Shown in pieces: positions 17,904 through 27,811 of a stretch of DNA of 64,000 bases. The stretch comes from Lentisphaerota bacterium (GTDB lineage: Bacteria; Verrucomicrobiota; Kiritimatiellia; JAAZAB01). The position numbers and the translations under genes were made by a program. The stretch lies in the NCBI GenBank assembly GCA_016188985.1, contig JACPGM010000006.1, positions 1 through 64,000 of the forward strand, written 5' to 3'. Each line of letters begins with the position of its first letter. The first letter of the stretch is position 1. A model generated the notes under the pieces. The model was not told the origin of the DNA, searched no databases, and saw nothing but the letters and a program-made list of their open reading frames with translations.

Positions 17904-18139
17904 GTGACTGTTCAGGTCGTCAAGAAATGAAACTACGAAAAACGCGAAAGGCGCGAAAATGGGAAATAGAATTGTATTCAATTTCGCGTATTTTGCGCAT
18001 TTCGTAGTTCCCGCCACAGGCGGGTCTGCCTAAGGCATGATCCACCTCAGGCGGACTCGTGCTTCGTAGCGAAGGTTTACTTCGCAGAGTAGCATCCGCC
18101 AAGGGCGGAAATTGTTTTCTCAGATAGCTGAGTAGTTAC
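17904..18139. mobile_element. MITE-like GTRAC-family element, copy c (with ~100-bp nested insert)
   Basis: Ends gtgactgttcagg / ctgagtagttac; 8-bp target duplication aaaaaatc at 17896-17903 and 18140-18147. Confidence 0.9.
18010..18109. repeat. Nested GC-rich palindromic insert
   Basis: Absent from paralogous element 29628-29764. Confidence 0.8.
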
Positions 18140-18180
18140 AAAAAATCGAGCCCGGTTCCATATTATCTGGCTATGCCGGT

Positions 18181-19077
18181 TTAATTCTTACGTGCCATGG
18201 CCACCAGCGAAGGCGAGATCAAAAAGTTCCCGAAACTTGCAAGATAGAAAAAATAGGCAAAGGCGCCCAGCAGTTTGCTGAAGATCTTCTGCCAACCTGG
18301 TATGCGCCGATCGCTTGTGGTTGTCCAGCTTAAAGCTGTGAGCGCAACCTTGATATCGGTAAATCCGATTTCGCGGAACAAGCGCGTGATTGAATTGCGG
18401 TCAAATGCCGAGGAATGAATCACGGTCTGCTCCGCCCAGTTGAGCCGCGGGTGCATGCGCCCCAGAAACGTAAAGAACTTATAAGCCGCCAAATGGAATG
18501 CGGCGTTGGAAAACCGCACGAGCACTACTCCGCCGGGACGCAGCAAGCGATGGGTTTTCCGCAGCGCTTGGCGCGGACCGGGCAGAAATTCCAGGACGTT
18601 CAAAAACGTCACGGCATCAAAATGCTCCTCCGGGCACTCGAACTCCTCAAACGCGCCACAGGTCAAAGTCAAACCAAAATGCCGGCGGGCAAAAGCCGCC
18701 TGCGTGGCGGCCGTCTCGACCCCGTGACAGTCCCAGCCGCGCTCGGCGCACAGGCTCAAAAAAAAACCATGCCCGGCGCCCACATCCAGAATGCGGTTGT
18801 TGCGGCGAAACGGCTCCAGCAATGCCAGGTATTCCGCGCACGCTTTCCTGCGGCTGGCGATCCAGTCCGCTGACAGGCCGGCGGCCCCTTCGCGCTCGAA
18901 ATAAAGGCGCAGCGCGGCGGCCTTACGCCGCACATTGCGATAGACCAGGCCGCAGGACCGGCAGCGCACCACACCGCCGGTTTTTCCGCCGGGGATGGGA
19001 TGCGTTCCAAATAGAAGCTCCGGATTGTCGGCGCCGCATAAACCACAGCAGACATGCTCGTAGAGATCCGGGTCCAT
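18181..19077 (-). CDS. Class I SAM methyltransferase with N-terminal zinc-ribbon-like cysteines
   Basis: CCGLCGADN...CRSCGLVYRNVR; ILDVGAGHGFFL. Confidence 0.9.
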   Translation of the reverse strand: MDPDLYEHVCCGLCGADNPELLFGTHPIPGGKTGGVVRCRSCGLVYRNVRRKAAALRLYFEREGAAGLSADWIASRRKACAEYLALLEPFRRNNRILDVGAGHGFFLSLCAERGWDCHGVETAATQAAFARRHFGLTLTCGAFEEFECPEEHFDAVTFLNVLEFLPGPRQALRKTHRLLRPGGVVLVRFSNAAFHLAAYKFFTFLGRMHPRLNWAEQTVIHSSAFDRNSITRLFREIGFTDIKVALTALSWTTTSDRRIPGWQKIFSKLLGAFAYFFYLASFGNFLISPSLVAMARKN

Positions 19078-20456
19078 TATTTTAATATTATGGTTTTAAA
19101 CTTGCGCCAGAAATATCTTATGTCCCGGGCGTTTCTGATCAGCATGGCGATTCTAAAGATGCGTTTAAGGTCATAAAACCTTTTTTTCGCGGCTAAACGC
19201 AGCCTCGCCAACTCTTCATCAGGAACTCTTGATAGCCGGGCAATGGGACGTCCAAAATGAAAAACTTCCTTCTCATAGAACCTTTGGCGTATTTCCTCTT
19301 TTTTATCTCCCAGGGATTCAAACAGCTTGGTTCCCGGAAAAGGCACCGGCGTGGAAAAACTGGCCACGTGCAACCGGGACCTCTGGGCGAACGCAATAGT
19401 TTGTTCCATTTCTTCTCTGGTTTCATCGGGCAAGCCCAGCAGGAAGTACCCCCAGGTCCAGACCCCTTTGCCGACCGCTAAATCTATGGCATACTCTACT
19501 TTTTTCAGATCCAGACGCTTGTTTATGAGTTGCATCATCCGCGGCGAAGCGGTTTCTATTCCAAAAGCAACCATAAAGGCGCCGGCTTTTTTAATCTTGT
19601 CCATTAATTCTTCATCCACCAAGTCAGCTCTTAAACCGCTGGGAAATTGAATGCTTAAATCCAGCTTGCGGGTAATAATCAAATCCAGGATGGCCTTGGC
19701 TCTTGGCGCGTCCACGTTAAAAGTATCGTCCTCGATATGAATTTCTCGGACCTTGTATGTTTCATATAGAAGTAGAATCTCGTTAAACACGTGCTGGGGA
19801 CTGCGGCTTCTGAATTTGTACCCGAAAGATTTACAGCAATAAATGCAGCCGTAAGGACAACCGCGCGAAGTTAAAATCGGCATGAAGCGGTCTCTTTTTT
19901 TCACGATCCCGTGCATGTCGGGAAATTTGAAATATTTCTCCAAGTCTAATAAATGATAGGCCGGATAGGGGATGGTATCCAGATCTTCAATGAAATGTCT
20001 GGGCTTGTTGGTAACTATATGACCGGACTGGTCTTTAAATACCAGACCGGCAATTGCTTCAAAGCCGGCGCCGCCATTCTTCATGGCCAGGGCCAGTTCG
20101 GCCAACGTTTCCTCGCCTTCGCCAATTACGGCAAAATCGACTTCTTTATGGCGGAGAGTGCCAACCGGATCCGCGGTGGGATGGTGTCCGCCGAATACTA
20201 TCGGAACATGAGGTAACGTAGCTTTGGCGATCCGAGCTATTTCAAACGATGGAAAAGTATTAAAGGATAAGCAATTTATTCCAATAAGATCAGGCGCTTC
20301 AGCAATAAGTCGCTGGCGCAATGTATCCGGAGTGAACCCGCCCACGACATAATCAATAATAGAGACTTTGATATTCAAACTTTCCAGCTTGGCGGCTAAA
20401 TAGGCCAACCCGATCGGCGGATAAATGGTCACTGCTTTTATCAGCGTGACTTTCAT
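19077..20456 (-). CDS. B12-binding-domain radical SAM protein
   Basis: CPYGCIYCCKS (CxxxCxxC); N-terminal IYPPIGLAYLAAKLE...; start at internal ATG rather than ORF start 20543. Confidence 0.92.
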   Translation of the reverse strand: MKVTLIKAVTIYPPIGLAYLAAKLESLNIKVSIIDYVVGGFTPDTLRQRLIAEAPDLIGINCLSFNTFPSFEIARIAKATLPHVPIVFGGHHPTADPVGTLRHKEVDFAVIGEGEETLAELALAMKNGGAGFEAIAGLVFKDQSGHIVTNKPRHFIEDLDTIPYPAYHLLDLEKYFKFPDMHGIVKKRDRFMPILTSRGCPYGCIYCCKSFGYKFRSRSPQHVFNEILLLYETYKVREIHIEDDTFNVDAPRAKAILDLIITRKLDLSIQFPSGLRADLVDEELMDKIKKAGAFMVAFGIETASPRMMQLINKRLDLKKVEYAIDLAVGKGVWTWGYFLLGLPDETREEMEQTIAFAQRSRLHVASFSTPVPFPGTKLFESLGDKKEEIRQRFYEKEVFHFGRPIARLSRVPDEELARLRLAAKKRFYDLKRIFRIAMLIRNARDIRYFWRKFKTIILK

Positions 20457-20487
20457 AATTAAGCTCCTTTGCCCGTAGGATAACCAA

Positions 20488-20510
20488 CGCGGGCTTTGCC
20501 CGCAACCCAA
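20488..20510 (-). repeat. 5'-leader hairpin TTGGGTTGCGGGCAAAGCCCGCG
   Basis: Matches 15632-15656 and 27782-27806. Confidence 0.6.
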
Positions 20511-20516
20511 AGAAAT

Positions 20517-20601
20517 TAACCACGGATGGACACTGATAAACACAGATAAATAGGGATCATCCCCGCCAGTATCCGTGTCTATCCGTGTTTATCTGTGGTT
20601 T
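20517..20601. repeat. CCACGGAT-type palindromic repeat
   Basis: aaccacggatggacactgataaacacag...ctatccgtgtttatctgtggtt. Confidence 0.85.
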
Positions 20602-20664
20602 GCATTCTTTTTATTGATCGTGGTTTCTCAGGTATCAGGTACTGATTAATTGCGCGATGTAAAA

Positions 20665-21592
20665 TTAAGGTATATTAGATTGGATGACCGGGTTGCGATC
20701 CCGCAAAACCTCTTGCTGGTATCCCACTAAAAGAATTCCGTTTGCATTCCAGCGATCGAAGGGGTGATATCCTATGCGTCGCCATTCCATCGCCATTGTG
20801 TCCGGATTATTTACGTGCGAATAGAAAACCCGTATGCGTTGTTCCGCCGTCATGGATTGAACCGTTCTAAATAGCGGACTCATGTTCTTTCTTAATTCCC
20901 TAAGATCTGATGAACGGAGGACCCCGGCGATTAGGTTGGTCATGGGGTCCACCCCAGATCATCCAGAAGCCTAATAAGGGCAGGGCCAAAACGCCTGCCC
21001 CGTCGTGGGTGTATAAAAATAAGAGGCCGACAAGGATAAATATGACCCCCCAACCCAAGGATGGCCGGGACCGATAACTCTTCCAGAGAATGCCCAGGCA
21101 GACAGGCCAGAGTGTCATCAGCATGACATACATTCGCGTTTCCTGCGAATAATGAACGGCCACAGGCGCAAGGGAGGCCAACAGCGCGGAGGTTAGCGCG
21201 ATAGCGCGGGATCGAAATAAAGACCGGGCAAGCCAATAAGTTGTCGCAATATGGACGCATCCAAAAATCACCGAAAGAAAGCGTGTGGCCCACGCTCCAT
21301 CGCCTAACAGGCGAAACCACCCTTTGAGAAAGGCGTAATACCCAAATGGATGGAAATCGACCAGGAATGTATCGCTGATTATGGCGCCCAGGGACCGATC
21401 AGCCACAAAGAGAATCGAATAAACCTCATCCAGCCATAAGGATTCACGATCGAGATGAATTATCCGGATCATCCATCCCATGAGCACGATTATGAGTAAT
21501 AAGAGGTAATGGCGTCGGCCATTGGTGCTTCCCCGGCAAAGAAGAACCTTAGCTCGCGGTACGATATTCTTAATGGATATGGACATGCTCAT
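20665..21592 (-). pseudogene. Truncated/frameshifted GT39-like membrane glycosyltransferase
   Basis: N-terminal GT39 region (RESLWLDEVYSILF) in ORF 20900-21592, short C-terminal-like tail in another frame 20665-20952; far shorter than a full GT39 protein. Confidence 0.65.
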
Positions 21593-21758
21593 GCCCTTTT
21601 GTCCCCGCCCATTGGACGGCCTTTGGACAGCATGGAATCACAACGCTTATCCTGAGTATATATGCGTCTTTGATTAGGAACGCTCTTCAAACAAATTGTC
21701 CAATCAAGGGTATCTCCTTGACTGGACTACACTCCATATGTTGTGGTGCACGGCCGCT

Positions 21759-21842
21759 GTCATTCCGAGCGGAGCGAAGCGGAGTCGAGGAATCTTAAGG
21801 GTTGTTAATGCGCATGAGATCCCTCGACAAGCTCGGGATGAC
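21759..21842. repeat. GTCATYCCGAGC palindromic element (84 bp)
   Basis: gtcattccgagcggagcgaagcggagtcgagg...gatccctcgacaagctcgggatgac. Confidence 0.92.
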
Positions 21843-22036
21843 AGCAAGCAGAAGGCACTACATTTTGTGGTAACTCCAGTCAAGGAGATAGCCTTATTTG
21901 TCCAATTCGATAAGTTGGGAATACGCTTGCTGGCATCCAATATTCCATCTATGGTGGCCTCGGTGCCGCAGAGTAGTAGCATGCCCCATAATGGTTTAGT
22001 CACTGTCCTGAGTACCCTAGCAGGCATCGTGATGCT

Positions 22037-23152
22037 ATGAAAATTGGCGTTGACGCCCGCGAGTTCGTCGCGACCGGCAAAACCGGTATCAGCCGCTACC
22101 TGGAAAATCTCCTGACGCCTCTGGTTGGTCGGCCGGAATGGGACTTGATTCTCTTTGTTCCGCGGGGCGAGTTTGTTCCGGCGGGGTTGTGCCGGCCGCA
22201 GGTTAAGGCGGTGACTTTGCCGCCCTGGCCGACTCTCTTGGTGGATCAGGTCAGTCTGCCCAGTTTGGCCCAGCGTGCGGCCGTAGATGTTTTTTTCAGC
22301 CCCTATTACAAGGTTCCTTTAACCGGCCGCTTTCAACGCATTATTACTGTGCACGACATCATGTTTCTGCGGCGAAATGAATTAGCTCCTTGGCGGCGGC
22401 ATCTCATCGCCATCCAACTGCGAGCTGCCCTTGGCAAGGCTGACGTTATTCTGGTCCCCTCCGACTTTACTGGCTGCGACCTGGTGAACTTCGAGCCTCG
22501 CTGCCAAGGCAAGCTCCACCGCTTTAATTTTGATTTGACTGAGCAGTGGTTAAGCCCGCCGAAACCGGACACGGTGGCTAAAATACGGCAGCACTACTCT
22601 AATGGCAAACGATTTTTGCTGTATGTGGGCAATTTCCGCCCTCACAAAAATGTTGATCTGCTGGTTCAGGCTTTTGCCGGATTGGTTAAAGCGTGCTTGG
22701 CCGCCGACTGGCGTTTGCTTCTAATTGGCGGCGACCAGGAAAACTCTCTACGGATTACTACGTTAATCGCCAAACAGGGCCTGGCCGAGCAGATTCTGGT
22801 CTATCCCAATGTCAACGATGGGGACTTGCGGGGACTATATGCCGCCGCTGACTGGTTTATTACTGCCTCAGGCTATGAAGGTTTCGGCTTTCCTCTGCTC
22901 GAGGCCATGGCTTGTGGTTGCCCCGTGATCTGCCACCTCAACACGGCGATCCCAGAGATGGTTGGCAAAGCGGCCCTGGAAATATCCAGCCTTACGGTCG
23001 AAGGCGTCGGTGCGGCCCTGCACCAAGCCTGCCGGCTGGCGGCCGCCGCTAAAAAGGAATTCGTCGAAAAAGGCTTTCGTCAAGCGTCGCGCTTCGCGCC
23101 GGGGACGGCCGCCGCCGGTTTTTCAGCGCTTCTGGCTACGCTGAGGGGATAG
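22037..23152 (+). CDS. Glycosyltransferase family 4
   Basis: ISRYLENLL, FLLYVGNFRPHKNVDLLVQAF, ASGYEGFGFPLLEAMACGCPVI. Confidence 0.92.
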   Translation: MKIGVDAREFVATGKTGISRYLENLLTPLVGRPEWDLILFVPRGEFVPAGLCRPQVKAVTLPPWPTLLVDQVSLPSLAQRAAVDVFFSPYYKVPLTGRFQRIITVHDIMFLRRNELAPWRRHLIAIQLRAALGKADVILVPSDFTGCDLVNFEPRCQGKLHRFNFDLTEQWLSPPKPDTVAKIRQHYSNGKRFLLYVGNFRPHKNVDLLVQAFAGLVKACLAADWRLLLIGGDQENSLRITTLIAKQGLAEQILVYPNVNDGDLRGLYAAADWFITASGYEGFGFPLLEAMACGCPVICHLNTAIPEMVGKAALEISSLTVEGVGAALHQACRLAAAAKKEFVEKGFRQASRFAPGTAAAGFSALLATLRG

Positions 23153-23185
23153 TTGCCGCACGCCTTCCGACCGCTCCCAAGCGGC

Positions 23186-24184
23186 TCACCGCCGGAGCAA
23201 GCCCGTGAAGGTGTAGGTATTAGGCTCGCCGTAAAGTTCAACCAGGAATTGATACAGTTCGGGTTGCACTTCACGGATCAAATCGGCGCCGCTCATCCGC
23301 AAGCGCCCCCGGTTCTGCCGCAGGTTGGCGCGGATGACATCCAGGGCTGCTCCCGTATAACCATTCCCTTCATCTTCGTCCTCGCCTATTTGCGCCGAGT
23401 CAAACATATTGGCAAAGGGCACCGGGCAGAAATAAATTCCCGTGGCCTCGGCCCAATACTCCATCCAACTGATCGTAGAATATCGCGTCAGCGCCAGTCC
23501 ATTCGCCATTGCCTCGTTGTACAGGTCCCTTGCCCACTCTCTACATTCCGGAAAAAACTGCCGCAGCCTGGGCCACCCCTGAAAAACATGCCCCAGTTCG
23601 TGGTGAATGATGAACTGCTCGTAAAGCGGAATAGCGTATAGCGGAATGGTCTTGAGACCGTCATAGTTGTAGTCGTCATATTGATCAGGATACCAGAGTT
23701 GAATCGGCGTCAAGGCGGTCACTACCGTTAGATCGAAAAAGTCCGCATCGCCGACCCCCTTGCTGCCCAAGCCCTCCCCGAATTGAAGGATAGTTGCGTG
23801 ACAATCATAGGAAAGCAAATCTTCTTGCAACGGCCCGCCAAAAGGGCTGTTGACCAGCACCTCGGCGATGGCAAACGAAAGGAAATCGGTGAAGTATTCG
23901 TCCAGACGCGGATTCTCGAACGTCGAGCGCGTATAATAACCTGCTTTCAATTCCTCGGCGCACTGAACCACGGCCGCGTAATTAGGAATGTCGTAAGGAA
24001 ACATCCATTGCATCAGCCGTGCTTCATCGAAGCGGCTCGCCGGTTTGCCGGCCTGGGCTGCTCCGAGCATGCCGGCCATTGCCAATGCCGCCAGCGTCAG
24101 AAATATCCCGCGGCGCCGTGAATAGCGACCGTATACAAGCAGAGCCTGGAAACAATGAGACCCAAAATATTCTCTCGTTTGCAT
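23186..24184 (-). CDS. Putative secreted zinc metalloprotease-like protein
   Basis: Signal-like hydrophobic N-terminus; FIIHHELGHVFQGW (HExxH) and downstream YWAEATGIYF. Confidence 0.6.
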   Translation of the reverse strand: MQTREYFGSHCFQALLVYGRYSRRRGIFLTLAALAMAGMLGAAQAGKPASRFDEARLMQWMFPYDIPNYAAVVQCAEELKAGYYTRSTFENPRLDEYFTDFLSFAIAEVLVNSPFGGPLQEDLLSYDCHATILQFGEGLGSKGVGDADFFDLTVVTALTPIQLWYPDQYDDYNYDGLKTIPLYAIPLYEQFIIHHELGHVFQGWPRLRQFFPECREWARDLYNEAMANGLALTRYSTISWMEYWAEATGIYFCPVPFANMFDSAQIGEDEDEGNGYTGAALDVIRANLRQNRGRLRMSGADLIREVQPELYQFLVELYGEPNTYTFTGLLRR

Positions 24185-24362
24185 GGCAATTTCCTCCGGG
24201 GTTTATGCAAAACCTTTGCGGTTATACTTGCCATGATAAGCATAAATCGTGCCAATCTGCCGGTGAGTGTAAAAAAAGAAGCCAGTGAAGCGTTTTTTTG
24301 CCGTTTTTCCCCGGTTCAGGCGGAAACCACCGCGGCCGAACTCGCAGTTTTAATAATGTGGT

Positions 24363-27300
24363 TCAGGCTGAACGCAGAGGGCGGCCCGCAAGCGTGGCGG
24401 AACGAATGGCCGCGGGATCGCCGGTAACAACACGCAGGGCGTTCCCTTCAATTTCCAGCTCGATAAATTCTATACGGGCGGCCAATTCGATAGCAAGGTA
24501 TTCTGCTTTAAAGCGCGTAGCGCGCGCCAGGGCCACCATCTGCGGCCGGCCGCGCTCATCGCGCCGAAGCACTGCCAGCTCGGCGTCAGTCTCGACCTCC
24601 CATTCGCGCTGCGCCACGAAGCCATCGCGCGTGGGCGCGTCCGTGTCAAGCGTGAGTAACAGGTCACGGCGTCCGTCGGCCAAGGTAGCCTCGATGGCCG
24701 CATGCCTGTCATCCAGCGCTGCGCCATCGGCGGCGTGCAAAGCCAGACGGCGGATGCCGGCCAGCACGCGTTGATTCGCGTAGGGTTCCAGCACGCCGAC
24801 GAAGGTCGTTGCCAGCGGCTCGTGTTCGGCGCGGTGGTGAACCAGGACGCGCGGGAACCAGCGTTCTTCGGTCGCATTGTAATGGCCGGCTATGGCCCAG
24901 GCCTCGCAGGTTGAGACTTCCGCGCCGGTAGTGAAGTCCGTATAACGCAGATGGATGTCTGCGCCGGGCGGTAGGTACCGAAAGATATCTTCCATAGCCC
25001 AATCCGTGCTCCACCCGGGTGCCGGCGCGGAATCCACCTGGAAATTGCGCATGGTGGATAGTTGGCCGTAACTGGGGGCTGGCGCCAGACGCAGACCGGA
25101 GACCACCAGCGTGCCGCAGGCGCCATGAACGAATTTGACATGATCGCGGCCGCCCTGCACGCGAAAGACGTCGAGCGCATAGGAGTCTTCCGGTGAAACG
25201 TCAACGCGCACAACGGTGCGCTCGAAACGGGCGGGAGCAAGCGCCAGCGCGCGCAAAGCGCGCACGCCATCCGGCGTATTATCAACGGATTGGATGATTT
25301 GGCCATCCACCTCGTGGCGCAGTGTGTCGCCCACGCACTCGCAGGCGATTTGGTGCGCGGCGTCTGGCCGGATGCGGTCGCCGGTTTGGCCGGCCTTCAA
25401 GCCGTGCACAAGTATTTTTGAGCCGCGGTTATTGTCGGACCCGAAACCAAAAAAAACGCCGGTGGCCCATACCGCCGAGCGCTGGAAGGCGTTGGGATCA
25501 GTCTTATCGTCGCCATCGTGGTCGCCCCAATCGGGCGCCTGCGCCAGCAGGAAGGCGCTCAAGTCGCAAGGCTGAGCGGTGGCGGCACGACCCTCAAACT
25601 CCAAGCGCACGTCGCCGCCAAAGCAACGATTGAGAACCAGCACGCCCTGGCCGATGAGCCAACCGTCTTCGATACGCCACTGGCCCTCGGCAACGCGCCA
25701 ATCAGCGCCGAGCGCCTCGCGCTGAAAATGATCTTCGAAGGCCAGCCGCCACATGGGCGGCGGAATCTCGGGATGCTGGACCAGGACGCGGACGGCGCGC
25801 ACGCGCCCGGGCGCGTGCAGATAGAGTCCGATTGCCCCATAGCCCGGTGCGCGGCACTTGGCCGGCGTGTGGAGCCAGCCATCGAGCAGCGCCTCGGGGC
25901 AGGCGGCGCTGATAGCTGCCACGGAATGTCCGTCGGCCCATAAGCGGCAGGCGCCCTGCAGCCGCGGGCCCCAGCCGGGACGCATGGCGTTATCCACCAC
26001 CACCGTATTATGCGCCGCCGGCTGGAGATACCAATGTACGCGCTCGCGATCGGCAACTTGCAGCGGCGGATAGCCGAGGTCCGGCATCAAATCGAGGCCC
26101 TTGGCGAATAAACCCAGATTGAGCGGGTCGGTGTGGCCATGCGTGCCGCCGCTGCCGTAATGCAACCAGAAGGCGTGTTCGCGCGCGCCCTGCCCGGAGC
26201 GTAAAATGGCAAGGTTCCAGATTGGTTTATTGACATTGCCCGCCTCGCCCGGCGTGCGGGGCAGGCGCGCGGCAAAGGCGCGCCGGAATGCTTCCGGATC
26301 CGGATGAAAAAAGTCGTAAGGCAAGTCTTTGGTTCTGCCGCCGCCGGCCTGGAGGAGCACGTGGCTATAGTCGTCGCCGGTCAGTTCGCTGAGCCGCCAC
26401 AGGAACGAGAACATTGACGGCGTCAGAACGTCGCATACCGGCTGCGTGCTCTTCACGCTGGTGGCCGAGCCCTCGGGCAAACTCTCGTCGGGACCCCGGC
26501 GGAAAACGACGCCGGCATAGTTGGTTACTTTGCCGCAAAACCATCCAGTGTCGCCCACGCGCGGGTAAAACTGCCGATCCATGCACCATGTGTCGAGGTG
26601 GAATCGCCACGTCTGGCGCAAGGCGGGATGGCGCCGGAGCAGGTCGGCCAGACTACCCGGCTCAATCATTTCCAACAGCGCGAGAAATTGGGCCAGGCTT
26701 TGAATGACGTAGGCGGAATAGCCCGCCAGCCCCTTCTCGCCGGTCAACCCATCCACCGCGGTGCCGCGCGCGACCATCTCATCGGCCATACGCAGCACGG
26801 TCGCGCGGTTGCCTGGCCAGTCGAGCGCGGCATGCAGCACGGCCAGGGCGATTTCGCGTCGCGGGTAATTCGAGTAGATTTTGCGCGGGTTTTGGAGCGG
26901 ATCGCGCAAGAGGCCGTCTTCGATATTACGGCAGATATCAGCCGGCGTCGCTTTGCTGCGCGCCAGGCTGAATGCCCGGCGTTGTCCTTCAAGGAAGTCG
27001 GCCAGCTCCTGATCGTGGAGCAAGGCCGGGCGGATGACGGCATAGGCCAAAGCCATTTGACGCGTCTCCTCGCAGGCATCGTGCCAGGTGGAGACGTAGC
27101 CCTCCGTCCGATAGATCTCGTGTACCCATGCCTGGCGGATATGATCGAAGCTTGGGTAAAGATCGGCCACGCGGTCGAGCAATACGGCCGCCTTATGAGC
27201 ATAGGCCTTCTCGCCGCTAATGGCATAGGCGTTGGCCAGGCAGCGGATGCCGCCTAACACCAGATGTTTCCATTGCCCGTAGATCAAGTAGGTTCCGATG

Positions 27301-27770
27301 AACCGCCAGCGCTTGCCGCTCTCAACATAGCCTTCGCCATCATCCACGCAAAAGCGATGGAGCGGGTCGGCCGGATCGGGATGCTCGGCGTTGAACAGCA
27401 ACTCGCGTTTGGCCAGAGCGGGGCTGAAAACGCCCTGCGCATCGAGGCCGGACTGATAGAAGGCATAAAAATCGTTTTTGGGAAAAGTTTCCTGGCAGTG
27501 CGGACAGAGGACCTTCCAAGGTTGCGTAAGACCGTTGATAATCCAGTTATACAAGGGCACAGGCCCTTTGCAGGCGGGACAATGGCCGCTCGTCCAGACG
27601 TTCCACGAGCGGGTCAAGGTTGGTCCATACATCAGGCTCCAGAGCTCCTCGTCAGCGCGTGCCAGCCAGGGCTGGGCGTCCGCGATCGCCAGGGTGGCCA
27701 TGCGCGCGCACCAGGGATCGCGTTGCACATTGCGCCGCAAGGTTTCGAGCAGGGTAGGGGTAAAAAGCAT
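24363..27770 (-). CDS. Heparinase II/III-like polysaccharide lyase with extra central beta-sandwich-like region
   Basis: N-terminal alpha/alpha toroid-like region, WLHYGSGGTHGHTDPLNLGLFAKGLDLMPDLGYP; central FEDHFQREALGADWRVAEGQWRIEDGWLIGQG. Confidence 0.82.
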   Translation of the reverse strand: MLFTPTLLETLRRNVQRDPWCARMATLAIADAQPWLARADEELWSLMYGPTLTRSWNVWTSGHCPACKGPVPLYNWIINGLTQPWKVLCPHCQETFPKNDFYAFYQSGLDAQGVFSPALAKRELLFNAEHPDPADPLHRFCVDDGEGYVESGKRWRFIGTYLIYGQWKHLVLGGIRCLANAYAISGEKAYAHKAAVLLDRVADLYPSFDHIRQAWVHEIYRTEGYVSTWHDACEETRQMALAYAVIRPALLHDQELADFLEGQRRAFSLARSKATPADICRNIEDGLLRDPLQNPRKIYSNYPRREIALAVLHAALDWPGNRATVLRMADEMVARGTAVDGLTGEKGLAGYSAYVIQSLAQFLALLEMIEPGSLADLLRRHPALRQTWRFHLDTWCMDRQFYPRVGDTGWFCGKVTNYAGVVFRRGPDESLPEGSATSVKSTQPVCDVLTPSMFSFLWRLSELTGDDYSHVLLQAGGGRTKDLPYDFFHPDPEAFRRAFAARLPRTPGEAGNVNKPIWNLAILRSGQGAREHAFWLHYGSGGTHGHTDPLNLGLFAKGLDLMPDLGYPPLQVADRERVHWYLQPAAHNTVVVDNAMRPGWGPRLQGACRLWADGHSVAAISAACPEALLDGWLHTPAKCRAPGYGAIGLYLHAPGRVRAVRVLVQHPEIPPPMWRLAFEDHFQREALGADWRVAEGQWRIEDGWLIGQGVLVLNRCFGGDVRLEFEGRAATAQPCDLSAFLLAQAPDWGDHDGDDKTDPNAFQRSAVWATGVFFGFGSDNNRGSKILVHGLKAGQTGDRIRPDAAHQIACECVGDTLRHEVDGQIIQSVDNTPDGVRALRALALAPARFERTVVRVDVSPEDSYALDVFRVQGGRDHVKFVHGACGTLVVSGLRLAPAPSYGQLSTMRNFQVDSAPAPGWSTDWAMEDIFRYLPPGADIHLRYTDFTTGAEVSTCEAWAIAGHYNATEERWFPRVLVHHRAEHEPLATTFVGVLEPYANQRVLAGIRRLALHAADGAALDDRHAAIEATLADGRRDLLLTLDTDAPTRDGFVAQREWEVETDAELAVLRRDERGRPQMVALARATRFKAEYLAIELAARIEFIELEIEGNALRVVTGDPAAIRSATLAGRPLRSA

Positions 27771-27781
27771 AATATCTTTCT

Positions 27782-27806
27782 AAGGTGGGCTGTTGCCCAC
27801 AACCCA
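27782..27806 (-). repeat. 5'-leader hairpin TTCTGGGTTGTGGGCAACAGCCCACC
   Basis: Matches 15632-15656 and 20488-20510. Confidence 0.55.
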
Positions 27807-27811
27807 GAATC

